Assembly (NCBI RefSeq): GCF_000384475.1
Contig: NZ_ARWB01000001.1
Coordinates: 2,832,176 to 2,896,175 of the forward strand
Length of the DNA: 64,000 nt
Origin: Methylopila sp. M107
GTDB lineage: Bacteria; Pseudomonadota; Alphaproteobacteria; Rhizobiales; Methylopilaceae
Reading direction: 5' to 3'
A program made the translations under genes and the position numbers. Below, one piece after another: positions 17,256-26,800 of the stretch (position 1 is its first letter; each line of letters begins with the position of its first letter). A model generated the notes under the pieces. The model saw nothing but the letters and a program-made list of their open reading frames with translations, made no database searches and was not told the DNA's origin.

Positions 17256-18865
17256 TGGTCGAGCCGCGCAAGAGCCGGGCCGGCACGCTGCTCTACCGGC
17301 AGCTCCCCGAAGAGTATCGCTACCGCGACAACCGCGCCGAAGACGAGCGCGGCGACCTCGAGGCCTATCTTGACGGCTTCGGGCATTTTCTGGACCGGGT
17401 TCGCGAGACGCTGGAACAGTCCTACGCCGACGCCTTCGCCGAGACCGCCGACAACGATCGCACGATCCAGGACTGGCTCGTCCCCTATCTCGCGGAACTG
17501 CTGAGCGCTGAGCTTCAGGCGCCCGACCCGAGCCAACGTCCGGCCGAGCTCAATGAGACGGTCGGCTGGTACAAGGGCAAGGGCACGCTCGGTACGCTCG
17601 ACAGCCTGTCCGACACCGTCGCGGGCGCCGAGACCGTGGTGGTCGAAGGCTGGCGGCGCACGCTGGTGACGCCGCGCAACGCGCTGCCGCCCTTCACCAT
17701 GCCGCCGGGCGCCGCCGGCGACGGCGATCCGTGGAGCCCGGCGGCGGTTCCGCTCGGAACTCCCGACCTTCGCAAGTGCGACAGGGCCGTGCTCGACCCC
17801 GCAGGAACCAATCCGCTCAGGAGCTTCGCGCTCCCGAAGCGCGACGCGAAGGGGCTGCCGGTCGTCGACACGGTGCACTGGAAGCAGCTGGCGCGCGGCG
17901 GCGCGCCATGCTTTCCGGGCCATTTCGACGACATGTCCGTGCGCACCCCCGACATCGGCGATTTCTCGCGCCGCGCCGCGGGTCCCCATCCCCGGCGCAT
18001 CCAGGTCCATGTCCAACCGCCCTCCGGCCTGTTCGAGGCGGGGCTCAAGGTCGTGACGCTGGCCGGCGCCGATCCGCTCGCGATCGGCGCGCATGGCTCC
18101 GACAGGTTCTCGATCAATCCGAGAGAGGTCTATCGGCAGTACGGCATCGTCGATCCGGTCCCGGACGGGCACAAGATCGTCATCGCCGGCGACCTGACGG
18201 TCCCGGCCAATGCGGACGTTGCGCTGAGCGACCTGTTGTTTACGGGCAAGATCACGGTTACGGCCGGCGCGACGCTCGAACTGCGCCGCTCGGCCGCGAA
18301 GACGCTTGTGCTCGCAGGCGCGACCGACGCCCCGATGCTGAGCGCGCATGACTGCCTGTTCCAGGAGATTCTGGGGCCCGCGAGCTTCGCGCTGCTCGAA
18401 TATGTCACCGTGCTCGGCGAAACGACGCTCGGGCGCCTCTGGGCCTCGGACTGCCTGTTCGTCGGCGACCTCGTCGACTTCGACTGCGGCAAGGACGGGC
18501 ATTGCGTGCGCTATTCGCGGCTGCCCGCGAGCCTTGTCGGTCCCTGCGTCGGCAAGGGCCATCCGAACAACACGATCGCGCGCCCGGCCTTCGTCGAACT
18601 CTGGTCGGACGACCCCGCGGGCGACTGCGTCCTCGCGCCCGCCGCCTATGGCGAGCCCGGCTGCGGCGTGCTGGCCTCTAACTGCTCGTCCGAAATCACC
18701 GAAGGCGCCGAAGACCGCGGCGAGATGGGCGCGCATCACCATCTGTTCCACGCCGCCAAGCTGCGCGCCATCAGATTGAAAATGAAAGACTTTCTGCCCG
18801 TCGGCCAGTCCATCTCGGTGGCCTATGACGAGCGGCTCGCGCTGCGCCCGCCGAAACTCGCCTGA
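17255..18865 (+). CDS. Tail protein I-like protein with C-terminal beta-helix
   Basis: A 536-residue protein. The first 130 residues match phage tail protein I (LLYRQLPEEYRYRDN...DLEAYLDGFGHFLDRVRETLEQ...DWLVPYLAELL), a wedge-tip adaptor. From about residue 300 it has stacked beta-helix-like turns (HKIVIAGDLTVPANADVALSDLLFTGKITVTAGATL in short segments) and many cysteines (for example CGKDGHC and PGCGVLASNC). Tail I proteins anchor fibres, and this one may carry part of the fibre itself. A GTG at 17252 also precedes, but the ATG at 17255 gives the TGATG coupling used elsewhere in the cluster. Confidence 0.8.
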   Translation: MVEPRKSRAGTLLYRQLPEEYRYRDNRAEDERGDLEAYLDGFGHFLDRVRETLEQSYADAFAETADNDRTIQDWLVPYLAELLSAELQAPDPSQRPAELNETVGWYKGKGTLGTLDSLSDTVAGAETVVVEGWRRTLVTPRNALPPFTMPPGAAGDGDPWSPAAVPLGTPDLRKCDRAVLDPAGTNPLRSFALPKRDAKGLPVVDTVHWKQLARGGAPCFPGHFDDMSVRTPDIGDFSRRAAGPHPRRIQVHVQPPSGLFEAGLKVVTLAGADPLAIGAHGSDRFSINPREVYRQYGIVDPVPDGHKIVIAGDLTVPANADVALSDLLFTGKITVTAGATLELRRSAAKTLVLAGATDAPMLSAHDCLFQEILGPASFALLEYVTVLGETTLGRLWASDCLFVGDLVDFDCGKDGHCVRYSRLPASLVGPCVGKGHPNNTIARPAFVELWSDDPAGDCVLAPAAYGEPGCGVLASNCSSEITEGAEDRGEMGAHHHLFHAAKLRAIRLKMKDFLPVGQSISVAYDERLALRPPKLA

Positions 18866-18883
18866 CATAAAGGGGAATGGGCC

Positions 18884-21800
18884 ATGAAGGGTCAGATCTC
18901 GCGCTACTCCTTCACGGAGGAGAAGCATTTCTCGGGCGTCTATCAGGTCCAGGGCGGCATGGTGACGGACGCCGATCTCGGCGAGACCAGCGAGATCGCG
19001 CGCGCCCGCGTCGACAATCTGGGCGACGACGCGATCCGCGACGGCGTTCCGGCGGTCGGCGGCGCAGCGCGGCTCGATGCCGGCGCGCCGGTCCTGCAGG
19101 CGGGCGTCGTCTACGCCGACGGCGTGCGGGGCGTCGTGACGGTCGCGGCCGGCGCGGCGCTCGACGCGACGAAGCCGCTCGACCTCTACGCCAAGCAGGC
19201 CGACTTTCCGACCGCCCCCGCCTTCGGGACGGGCGAGGGCGTGCTCTACGCCGACATCTGGAGCCGCGCGGTCTTCCCGCTGGAAGACGGGGCGCTGACC
19301 GATTACGGCCTCCACGGCGCCGAGACCTCGTTCCGGGCCAAAACCATGGCGCAGCTGCGCTGGGCGCCGGCGCTGACGGGGGGCGCGTCGACGCGCGAGA
19401 TGATCGAGACAGGGACCGGCGCCTATCCCCGCAAGGGCGACGCCGTCCTCACCTGCTCGCTCGTCGAGGCCGGGGAGGCGGCCGACGACTGCGACCCGTG
19501 CGCCAAGGAGATTGCGGTCGAGCTGCGCGTGCCGAACGCGCTGTTTCGTGTCGAGGTGGTGCATGTCGTAGGCCCCGCGAACGCGCCCGAGAGCATCGAG
19601 ATCGCCTGGTCGCGCGAGAACGCCGCCGAACAGTATCCGGTCGCCAAGACCCCGAACGGTTTCGGCGACGCCGGCGTGTTCGAGTTCTTCAGCGCGATCA
19701 CCGAAAGCCATATGGGCGTCTTCGCGGATCCGACGGCGCGCAAGCGCAGCGCCTTCGACGGGGCGTTCCCCGGCGCGCCGCGCGCGCGCGACGACGACGG
19801 GCCGGGAACGGGGGGCTGGCCGTTCGTGCGGCGCTGGGACGGCCACGCCGTCGTCAACGTCGCGACGCCCGCGCTCGGAGCGACGCTCGGGAGCGGCTTC
19901 ACCGCGAGTGTCGACGTCGCGAAGGTGACGGCGACGATCGTCATCGACATCCTCACCGTGAGCCTCGACCTCAAGGGCAAGTCGGTGCTCGCCGGCGACT
20001 TCTGGCTGGTCGAGCTTCGGGAGTTCGCGCCCGCCGGCGGCAAGACCAAGGTTCTGAACGACGGCCTGCCGGTCGGGATCGACCACCACTACGCCGTGCT
20101 GTTCGCGACGAGCGGAGACGCGCCCGCCGCGCTGCCGGACGCCGACAGGAGAAAGCTCTCGTTCCCGCCGCTGAGCGACATTCCGGCGAGCCATGTCAGC
20201 CTTGACCCGGCCACCTGTCCAAAACTGTTCGACGGGGCGGAGAACGTCCAGCAGGCGCTGTCGAACCTGTGCGCGATCGAGGCGGGCGACATCGCCTATA
20301 CGGACGGCTGCCCGGTGCTCTACGGCGGCGCGACGACGGTCCAGCAGGCGCTCGACGCGCTGTGCAAGGTCGACTTCGGCGGCAACCAGGGCTACCGCCA
20401 GATGTTCGACTGGGGCGTTGTCTGCGGGCTCGGGGTGGCCTCTGACGAAGCGGCAATACAGAATGGCGTCATAAGGATAGAAACCGGATCGCTTCTTGAC
20501 CGTTCGGGCCGGTTCCAAATCGTCGATAAGCCTCTGGTTCTCGACCTGAAGGACCAGAACCAGGTCAAGTGGCATTTCACGCCCATCGACGGCGAGCAGA
20601 GCGAGTTCTGCATCGCGATCGCGGTCGACGATGCCGGCGCGGTCTCGGTTCATCTCTATCGAAAGCCGGACGCCAACACGGACCCCAAGGAAAATCCGTT
20701 CGGGCCGCCCGATCTAGGCTTCTGCGAAAGCGTGAAGAAGTGCCACGAGGAGAAGCGCTTTCTGACGCCGTTCCAGGATCTCAAGATCAAGGCGGCCGAC
20801 TCGAAGCTGATGGAGAAGGTGCTGCTCGCCTCATCGGCTGGCGAGGCGCTGCAGACGTCCTTCAAGGTCTCGAAGACCGACGCCGCGATCGTCGACACTT
20901 ACGTCGCCGACATCGACAAGGCCTATAAGAAGGTCGCGAGCGCGCAGGACTTCGCAGCCTACACCGAGGCGCGCAAGAAGATTGACGACGAGTTCCTGGC
21001 CGTCAATCCGGTCGGCGACGTCGCCGACATCCGCCGGGCGCAGCGGACGGTCAAGATCATCGACCACATCAAGTGGATCACGCAGAAGTCCATCGAGAAG
21101 TGCGTCTGCGAGGCGATCGTCGTGCCGTGCCCGCCGCCGCTCGGCGAGGCGCCCTATGTCGTGCCTATCGGATGCGCGGAGATCATTTTCAAAGCTGAGA
21201 CGGTTTTCGTCCAGAAGGTCTGCGTCGCGTGCTGCCGCAAGCAGGCGCTGACGCTGCGAGCCATGCGCTACCGGCAGGGCGGCGGCCACGAGAACGACCT
21301 GCAGGGCTTCGACGCAATGTGCTGCGACGGCACTGAAAAGTACGGGGTCACGTTCGAGAAACTGAAGGGCTTCCACCGGCCGGGCGTCTTCTTGAAAGTC
21401 GACTGCCTGAAACCGGGCTTTCTCCCGATCATGCCGATCGTGGTCGACCGCCCGATCGTCACGGCGCTCGCGGTCGACGACGCCAAGGGCGTTCTCGTCG
21501 GCAACGGCGCACATGTGATCGACATCGTCGACATCACCGCCCCGACCGCGGTCGACGACCTGCTGTCGAAGCCCGGCGGGCCGCCGGAGGAGAAGTTCAA
21601 GCGTCTGGAGCAGGGCGATGCGTTCGAGCCTGGCGACAAGGTTGCGATCCTTCAGCGCGGCGGCGTGGCGCAGGGCTTCATCGTGCTGGAGAAGGGCGAC
21701 GGCCGGCTGCCGTTTGGGCCGATCGCGACGGGTCCGGCTCTGACGGACGTCGATTTCGGCGGTGTGATCGGCCGGCTCGATGAAGTGCGCGCCGGCCGCG

Positions 21801-22198
21801 ACGCGGTAACGGCCGACCTCGACGCGCTGACCGCCAAGCGCAACGCCCTCGCCGAACAGGTCTCCTCGATGCGCGGCGAGGTCGAGGCGCTGACCAAGAC
21901 GCATATCGAGATCACGCAGTCGCTCGCGAAGTCGAAGCTCGAGCTCACGGACTTCGCGAAACAGCGCGACGAGCTCGTCAGCTCGCTGAGGTCGAGCCTG
22001 CCGGTGAACGCCGTCGTCGGCGACCAGACGGTCGTGGGCAAGCTCGCCGTCGAGGGCTTCAGCACGACGGGCGACATGGCGAACCTGTCCGAGACGGTGA
22101 TGAAGGACCTCGTGAAGAAGAAGGTGTTCACCTCGTTCGAGGAGGCCGCGGCGTTCAAGTCGAGCGCCGCGATCTTCATCACGAAGCCGCGCGGGTGA
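18884..22198 (+). CDS. Large DUF6519-type eCIS protein, possible fibre or surface component
   Basis: A 1104-residue protein. The N-terminal start (KGQISRYSFTEEKHFSGVYQVQGG) matches what I know as DUF6519, a domain found in phage-tail-like clusters. At about 445-500 a cysteine motif CPxLxxGAxxVQQALxxLC occurs twice with a 31-residue period (V455 and V486). A long helical region follows. A coiled coil lies at about 962-1035 (IGRLDEVRAGRDAV..., heptad-like), and a short C-terminal domain closes the protein. Many cysteines are present. Size, coiled coil and position after tail protein I suggest a trimeric fibre or an outer particle protein, but this is inference. Confidence 0.7.
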   Translation: MKGQISRYSFTEEKHFSGVYQVQGGMVTDADLGETSEIARARVDNLGDDAIRDGVPAVGGAARLDAGAPVLQAGVVYADGVRGVVTVAAGAALDATKPLDLYAKQADFPTAPAFGTGEGVLYADIWSRAVFPLEDGALTDYGLHGAETSFRAKTMAQLRWAPALTGGASTREMIETGTGAYPRKGDAVLTCSLVEAGEAADDCDPCAKEIAVELRVPNALFRVEVVHVVGPANAPESIEIAWSRENAAEQYPVAKTPNGFGDAGVFEFFSAITESHMGVFADPTARKRSAFDGAFPGAPRARDDDGPGTGGWPFVRRWDGHAVVNVATPALGATLGSGFTASVDVAKVTATIVIDILTVSLDLKGKSVLAGDFWLVELREFAPAGGKTKVLNDGLPVGIDHHYAVLFATSGDAPAALPDADRRKLSFPPLSDIPASHVSLDPATCPKLFDGAENVQQALSNLCAIEAGDIAYTDGCPVLYGGATTVQQALDALCKVDFGGNQGYRQMFDWGVVCGLGVASDEAAIQNGVIRIETGSLLDRSGRFQIVDKPLVLDLKDQNQVKWHFTPIDGEQSEFCIAIAVDDAGAVSVHLYRKPDANTDPKENPFGPPDLGFCESVKKCHEEKRFLTPFQDLKIKAADSKLMEKVLLASSAGEALQTSFKVSKTDAAIVDTYVADIDKAYKKVASAQDFAAYTEARKKIDDEFLAVNPVGDVADIRRAQRTVKIIDHIKWITQKSIEKCVCEAIVVPCPPPLGEAPYVVPIGCAEIIFKAETVFVQKVCVACCRKQALTLRAMRYRQGGGHENDLQGFDAMCCDGTEKYGVTFEKLKGFHRPGVFLKVDCLKPGFLPIMPIVVDRPIVTALAVDDAKGVLVGNGAHVIDIVDITAPTAVDDLLSKPGGPPEEKFKRLEQGDAFEPGDKVAILQRGGVAQGFIVLEKGDGRLPFGPIATGPALTDVDFGGVIGRLDEVRAGRDAVTADLDALTAKRNALAEQVSSMRGEVEALTKTHIEITQSLAKSKLELTDFAKQRDELVSSLRSSLPVNAVVGDQTVVGKLAVEGFSTTGDMANLSETVMKDLVKKKVFTSFEEAAAFKSSAAIFITKPRG

Positions 22199-22204
22199 GG
22201 CGTC

Positions 22205-23869
22205 ATGCTGACGCGACGGCGACGACGTCGATCCCGCAGCGCCTCGCCGCCGGTCCAGCGGGCGAGCCGGCAGTCGCAGGCCGCGAAGCAGGAGATCCGC
22301 GATAGCGGGGAGCGGGACGTCGGCGGAATCCGGGGCGAGGCGCGGCTCAGCGGCCGCGACGACGCGGCGGAGGTCGAGGCGCGGCGCGTCGCCGACCGCG
22401 TGGTCGCGGGCGCTTCCGGAGCTGCGACGCCCGCCGCCCCTTCCGGTGGTCCTCCTCCGGGGCGCGCCGCCGTCGCGACCGGAACAGTGCATCGCTCCGA
22501 AAAGGCCGGCGCGACCCCAGACGCCGGAGCGAGCGGGAACGGGCCGGCAGGCGCCGCAAGGGACTCGCACGTCTCGACCGGCCCCTCAGAGCCGCTGCCT
22601 GCGCCAGAACGACGCTACTTCGAGGACCGGATGGGCGCCGACCTCTCCCATGTCGGCGTGCGGCGCGACAAGGCCGCGGCGGTCGAGGCCGAAGGGTACT
22701 CCGCCCGCGCCTTCACCGAAGGCTCCACGGTCTCGTTCGGAGAGGGCGAGTGGCGTCCGGGCGACCGCGAGGGCAGGCGGCTGATCGCCCACGAACTCGC
22801 GCATACGCTGCAGCAGGCCGACGGCGTGATCGCCCGCGACGACAAGGCCGACGCGGAAGCGCAAGCCAAATACAAGAAGGAGAAGCAGGCCGCGTTCAAG
22901 GCCGACTTCCCTCAAAAGAGCTGGGGCGTCCGCAAGCTGGAGCAGAAGTCGGCGGAGGCTTTCGTCAAGGCGCTCGTCAAGCAGGCGGGCGTCGGGACCA
23001 TCTTCAAGGGATCGCCCGCAAAATTCGCGAAGGACGTGGTTTTGCCGATCAACGCCAGGAAGGGCGTCCTCACGCCCGGCCAGTGGATGGCGTTTCCCAT
23101 CGGCTGGAAGGACCCGAACATCGGCAGCATGGCCGCCGAGGTGAAGGCGTTGAACAAGTCGGAGGCGCAGAAGACCGATATCATCGCGACGATCTATGCG
23201 GAGCAGTCGCTGAGCCGTGAGACCGAGATCGAGGCGGCGCAGACGGAAAGGGACGCCGCCAAGACGGACAAGTCCGCGGATGGAAAGAAGCGGCTGAAGG
23301 CTGCGGAGCTTACCCTCGCCGAGGAGAAGAAGACCGGAGCCGTGCTCGACGAACAGCGCCGGTATATCTACTACGCCATGCTGCTCAGGATCGAGTCCGA
23401 GCAGTTCCCGCCGACGCTGAAGAAGATCGTCACGCCCGAAATCTTCCACGGCAAGCAAGTTGGCAGCGGCACCTTCAAACGCAATTATAAGCCAGCGAAA
23501 GACCTGATCGAGAAGGGCAAGTCGAACAGGCCCGTCAACGAGGACGCGCTGGAGAAGATCCAGAAGTTCGTGGGCGACGCCTCGGTCAAGCCGCCGAAAA
23601 AGGCCGGGCCGTTCTACTTCCACTGGAGCGCCAGCACCAAGACGGCCGAGTCCGAATATCAGGCCGTGAAAGCCGCGGAGGAGAAGGCCGGCCGCAAGAA
23701 GACCGCGGCCGACACGGCCGAGAAGAGGGGCGCCTACAAGCAGGCGAAGGAGGTGGTGAAGGCCACGATGAAGGACGTCACCCCGCAGACCGGGTGGCTG
23801 AAGAAGATCGCTGGCCAGAACCGGGGCAAGGCCGATGAGCGGTTCGGCTCCATGTACATCTACCGCTGA
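22205..23869 (+). CDS. eCIS core-domain (DUF4157) effector with SleB-like C-terminal region
   Basis: A 554-residue protein. Residues 1-125 are basic and low complexity, a likely loading or leader region. Residues about 135-205 are the DUF4157 eCIS core domain (FEDRMGADLSHVGVRRD...SARAFTEGSTV...LIAHELAHTLQQ) with metalloprotease-like HELAH at 196-200. The region from about 318 to 475 resembles SleB-type cell-wall hydrolases: IIATIYAEQSLS (E333 at the catalytic place), then after a charged insert YYAMLLRIESEQFPPTLKKIV, and finally PFYFHW. DUF4157 proteins are typical eCIS cargo. Peptidoglycan cleavage is an inference from the motif order and needs a profile search. Confidence 0.75.
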   Translation: MLTRRRRRRSRSASPPVQRASRQSQAAKQEIRDSGERDVGGIRGEARLSGRDDAAEVEARRVADRVVAGASGAATPAAPSGGPPPGRAAVATGTVHRSEKAGATPDAGASGNGPAGAARDSHVSTGPSEPLPAPERRYFEDRMGADLSHVGVRRDKAAAVEAEGYSARAFTEGSTVSFGEGEWRPGDREGRRLIAHELAHTLQQADGVIARDDKADAEAQAKYKKEKQAAFKADFPQKSWGVRKLEQKSAEAFVKALVKQAGVGTIFKGSPAKFAKDVVLPINARKGVLTPGQWMAFPIGWKDPNIGSMAAEVKALNKSEAQKTDIIATIYAEQSLSRETEIEAAQTERDAAKTDKSADGKKRLKAAELTLAEEKKTGAVLDEQRRYIYYAMLLRIESEQFPPTLKKIVTPEIFHGKQVGSGTFKRNYKPAKDLIEKGKSNRPVNEDALEKIQKFVGDASVKPPKKAGPFYFHWSASTKTAESEYQAVKAAEEKAGRKKTAADTAEKRGAYKQAKEVVKATMKDVTPQTGWLKKIAGQNRGKADERFGSMYIYR

Positions 23870-23896
23870 GATGCGCGCGGGGCGGGGAGAGACGCG

Positions 23897-26800
23897 ATGA
23901 AGGTCGCCGCGCCCGCGAGGCTCGCGCCGCGCGCGCCGGTGCGCCGCGCCGCGCCCGCCCGGCCGTCAGGGAACGCACTTGCCGCGCGGACTGCCGCGTT
24001 CGCGTCGCTCGGCGCGCAGCCGGCGCTGATGGTGGGCGCCGTCAACGATCCGCTGGAACGCGAGGCAGAGGCGAACGCCGAGCGCGTCGCGGCCGGCGCA
24101 ACCGCGACCGTCGCGGGCGCGGAGGCGCCGCCGCCGCAGGCCCCGAAGACCGGCCAGCCCGCGCGGCGTGAGGGACTTGGCGGGCAGCCCAGCCTCGACG
24201 CGCTCGAACAGTCGCCGTCCATGCCCGAGACGATGCAGGAGACCAGCGTTCCGGCGCAGAACGACGTAGACACCGGCAAGCTCGACGCCGCAGACATGCA
24301 GGAGATTCAGTCCGGCGGGGATGGCGCGGACGCCGGCGCGGAGGCTGACGACGCCGCGGCGTCCAAGCCGGTCCAGACCGATCGCGTCGGACTGGCGCCG
24401 GTCGCGGTCGGTCCCGAGGGCGGAGCCGCGCCGGCGGACGTCGCGGGCCGGGTCGAGGCGCCCGGTTCCGGCCGGCCGTTGCCCGCCGATATCCGCAGCG
24501 ACATGGAGCGCGGCTTCGACGCCGACTTCTCGCATGTGCGGCTGCATGACAGCGGCCGCGACCGGCAGGACGCCGCCCGGCTCGGCGCGCGCGCCTTCAC
24601 CCATGGCCGGCATGTCTGGCTCGGCCCCGGCGAGGCCCTGAGCGACCGGCGCCTCCTTGCCCATGAGCTGACCCACGTGGTGCAGCAGACGGGCCGGCGC
24701 CGGCCGCTCGCGGCGCGGCGCGCGGCGCTGATGGCCTCCGCCGCCCCGATCCGCCGCGGCTGGATGGCGGACGAGGCGGAATCCTATGCGCGCCAGATCC
24801 CGGGCTATCCGCTGCTCTGCGTGCTGCTCGGCAAGAGCCCGATCACCGACAAGGAGGTCCCGCGCAACGCCGAGAACATGATCGGCGGGCTGATGAGCCT
24901 CGTGCCCGGCGGCAACGTGCTGTTCGAACAGCTTCAGAAGGCGAACGTCATTACGGACGCGCTCGACTGGGTCACGGGCAAGCTCACGGATCTCGACCTG
25001 TCATGGGCGCGCCTGGAGCGCGTCGTCTCGAAGGCGATCGACGACTTCAGCGTCACGAGCCCGATCGAGTCGCTGAAACCCGCCTTCCGGCCGCTGTTCG
25101 ACGACATTGCGACATTCGCGATCGCCGTGAAGGACAAGGTCGTCGAGCTGATCATCAAGGGCGCGCTGAAACTCGCCGGGCCTTACGCCGAGCAGGTGTT
25201 CGAGATCATCGGCAGCGCGAAGGAGGCCTTCAAGCTCATCGTCGACAACCCGCTCGGCTTCGCCCAGAACCTGATCCGCGCGGTGGTGCAGGGCTTCAAG
25301 AAGTTCGGCTCCAACATCGGCGACCATCTGAAGCGCGGCCTGCTCGGCTGGCTGTTCGGCGCGATCGAGGGCGCCGACATCAAGATGCCGGCCCAGCTCG
25401 ACCTCAAGGGCGTGCTGTCGATCGGCTTCCAGCTGCTCGGACTGACCTGGGAGCGCTGGCGCAAGAAGATCGTCAAGAAGCTCGACCCGCATGGCGAGCT
25501 CAAGGTCAAGGTGGTCGAGAAGGCGGTCGACTTCATCCGCATCCTCGTCACCGAAGGCTTCGCGGGCGTCTGGCAGCGCATGCTCGCCTTCATCGACGGC
25601 TTCAAGCAGACGGTGGTCGAAGGCATCAAGGGCTTCGTCACCAGCTCGATCATCCAGGCCGGAATCTCCTGGCTCGCGGGGCTGTCGAACCCGGTCGGCG
25701 CGATCATCAAGCTCGCGATGACGATCTACGACATGATCGTCGTCTTCCTCGAACGGCTGCAGCAGATCCTCGACGTCGCGAAGTCGATCTTCTCCTCGAT
25801 CAACGCCATCGCGAAGGGCAATGTCGACGCCGCCGCCGACAAGGTCGAAGAGACGATCGGACGCACCGTCCCGGTGGTGATCTCGTTCGTCGCCGGTCTG
25901 CTCAAGCTCAACGGCATCTCGGCGAAGATCAAGGAGATCATCAAGAAGCTTCGTACGCCCGTCGACAAGGCGCTCGACAAGCTGATCAACTTCGTCATCA
26001 AGAAGGTGAAGGCGCTTTTCTCCAAGCTGATCTCGAAGCTCAACAAGAAGCGGAAGCTGCCGTCGGTCTCGTTCCAGTTCGGCGACGCCCAGCATCGCAT
26101 CTATGCGCGCAAGAAGGGCAAGAAGGCCGAGGTGATGATCGCCTCGGAGGCGACGCCCGCGAGCGAAGTGGACGACAAGCTCGCGACGGAAGTCGCGCAT
26201 ATCGAGGATCCGAAGGCCAAGACCGCCGCGAAGGGCGCCGTCTCCGAAGTAAAGGACGCCGACAAGGAGACCAAGGCGCCGGCCGAGAAGATCGATCTCG
26301 CCAGCCAGAAGGAAAACCAGCGCGGCGGCCTCGAGGCGCTCGAGCTCGAACTCAAGGAAGCGGCCGAGGCCCTCACCGCGCAGGGCGAGACGCTGAAGCA
26401 GTATCCGGAGATCGAGACCAAGGGCGCGCCCTACCTGTTCCGCGCGAAAGAGCCGCGCTATCCGGCGATCGAGGGCAAGGCGGGCCGCTACGCCGAGCGG
26501 ATGAAGGAGACGCAAGGCAAGATCGAGCCCGACGGCGGCGGCAAGACCTACTCGATCTATTACGAGAACGATCACATCCCCGAAAAACAGTTCGCCAAGG
26601 CGATCCTCGCCAACATCGACAAGTTCAAGCCGGGGGCGGCCAGCGGCGGCGTCGCGGACCGCGCGACTGACAAGACGGACCAGCCGCCGCAGAAGCAGGA
26701 GGAGGGCAAGCCCGCGGTCGGCGAGATCGGGCTCTCGATCACCAAGATCGACGACAACGCCAAGGAGTTTCCGGCGGTCACGACCTATCGCCCCGTTCAT

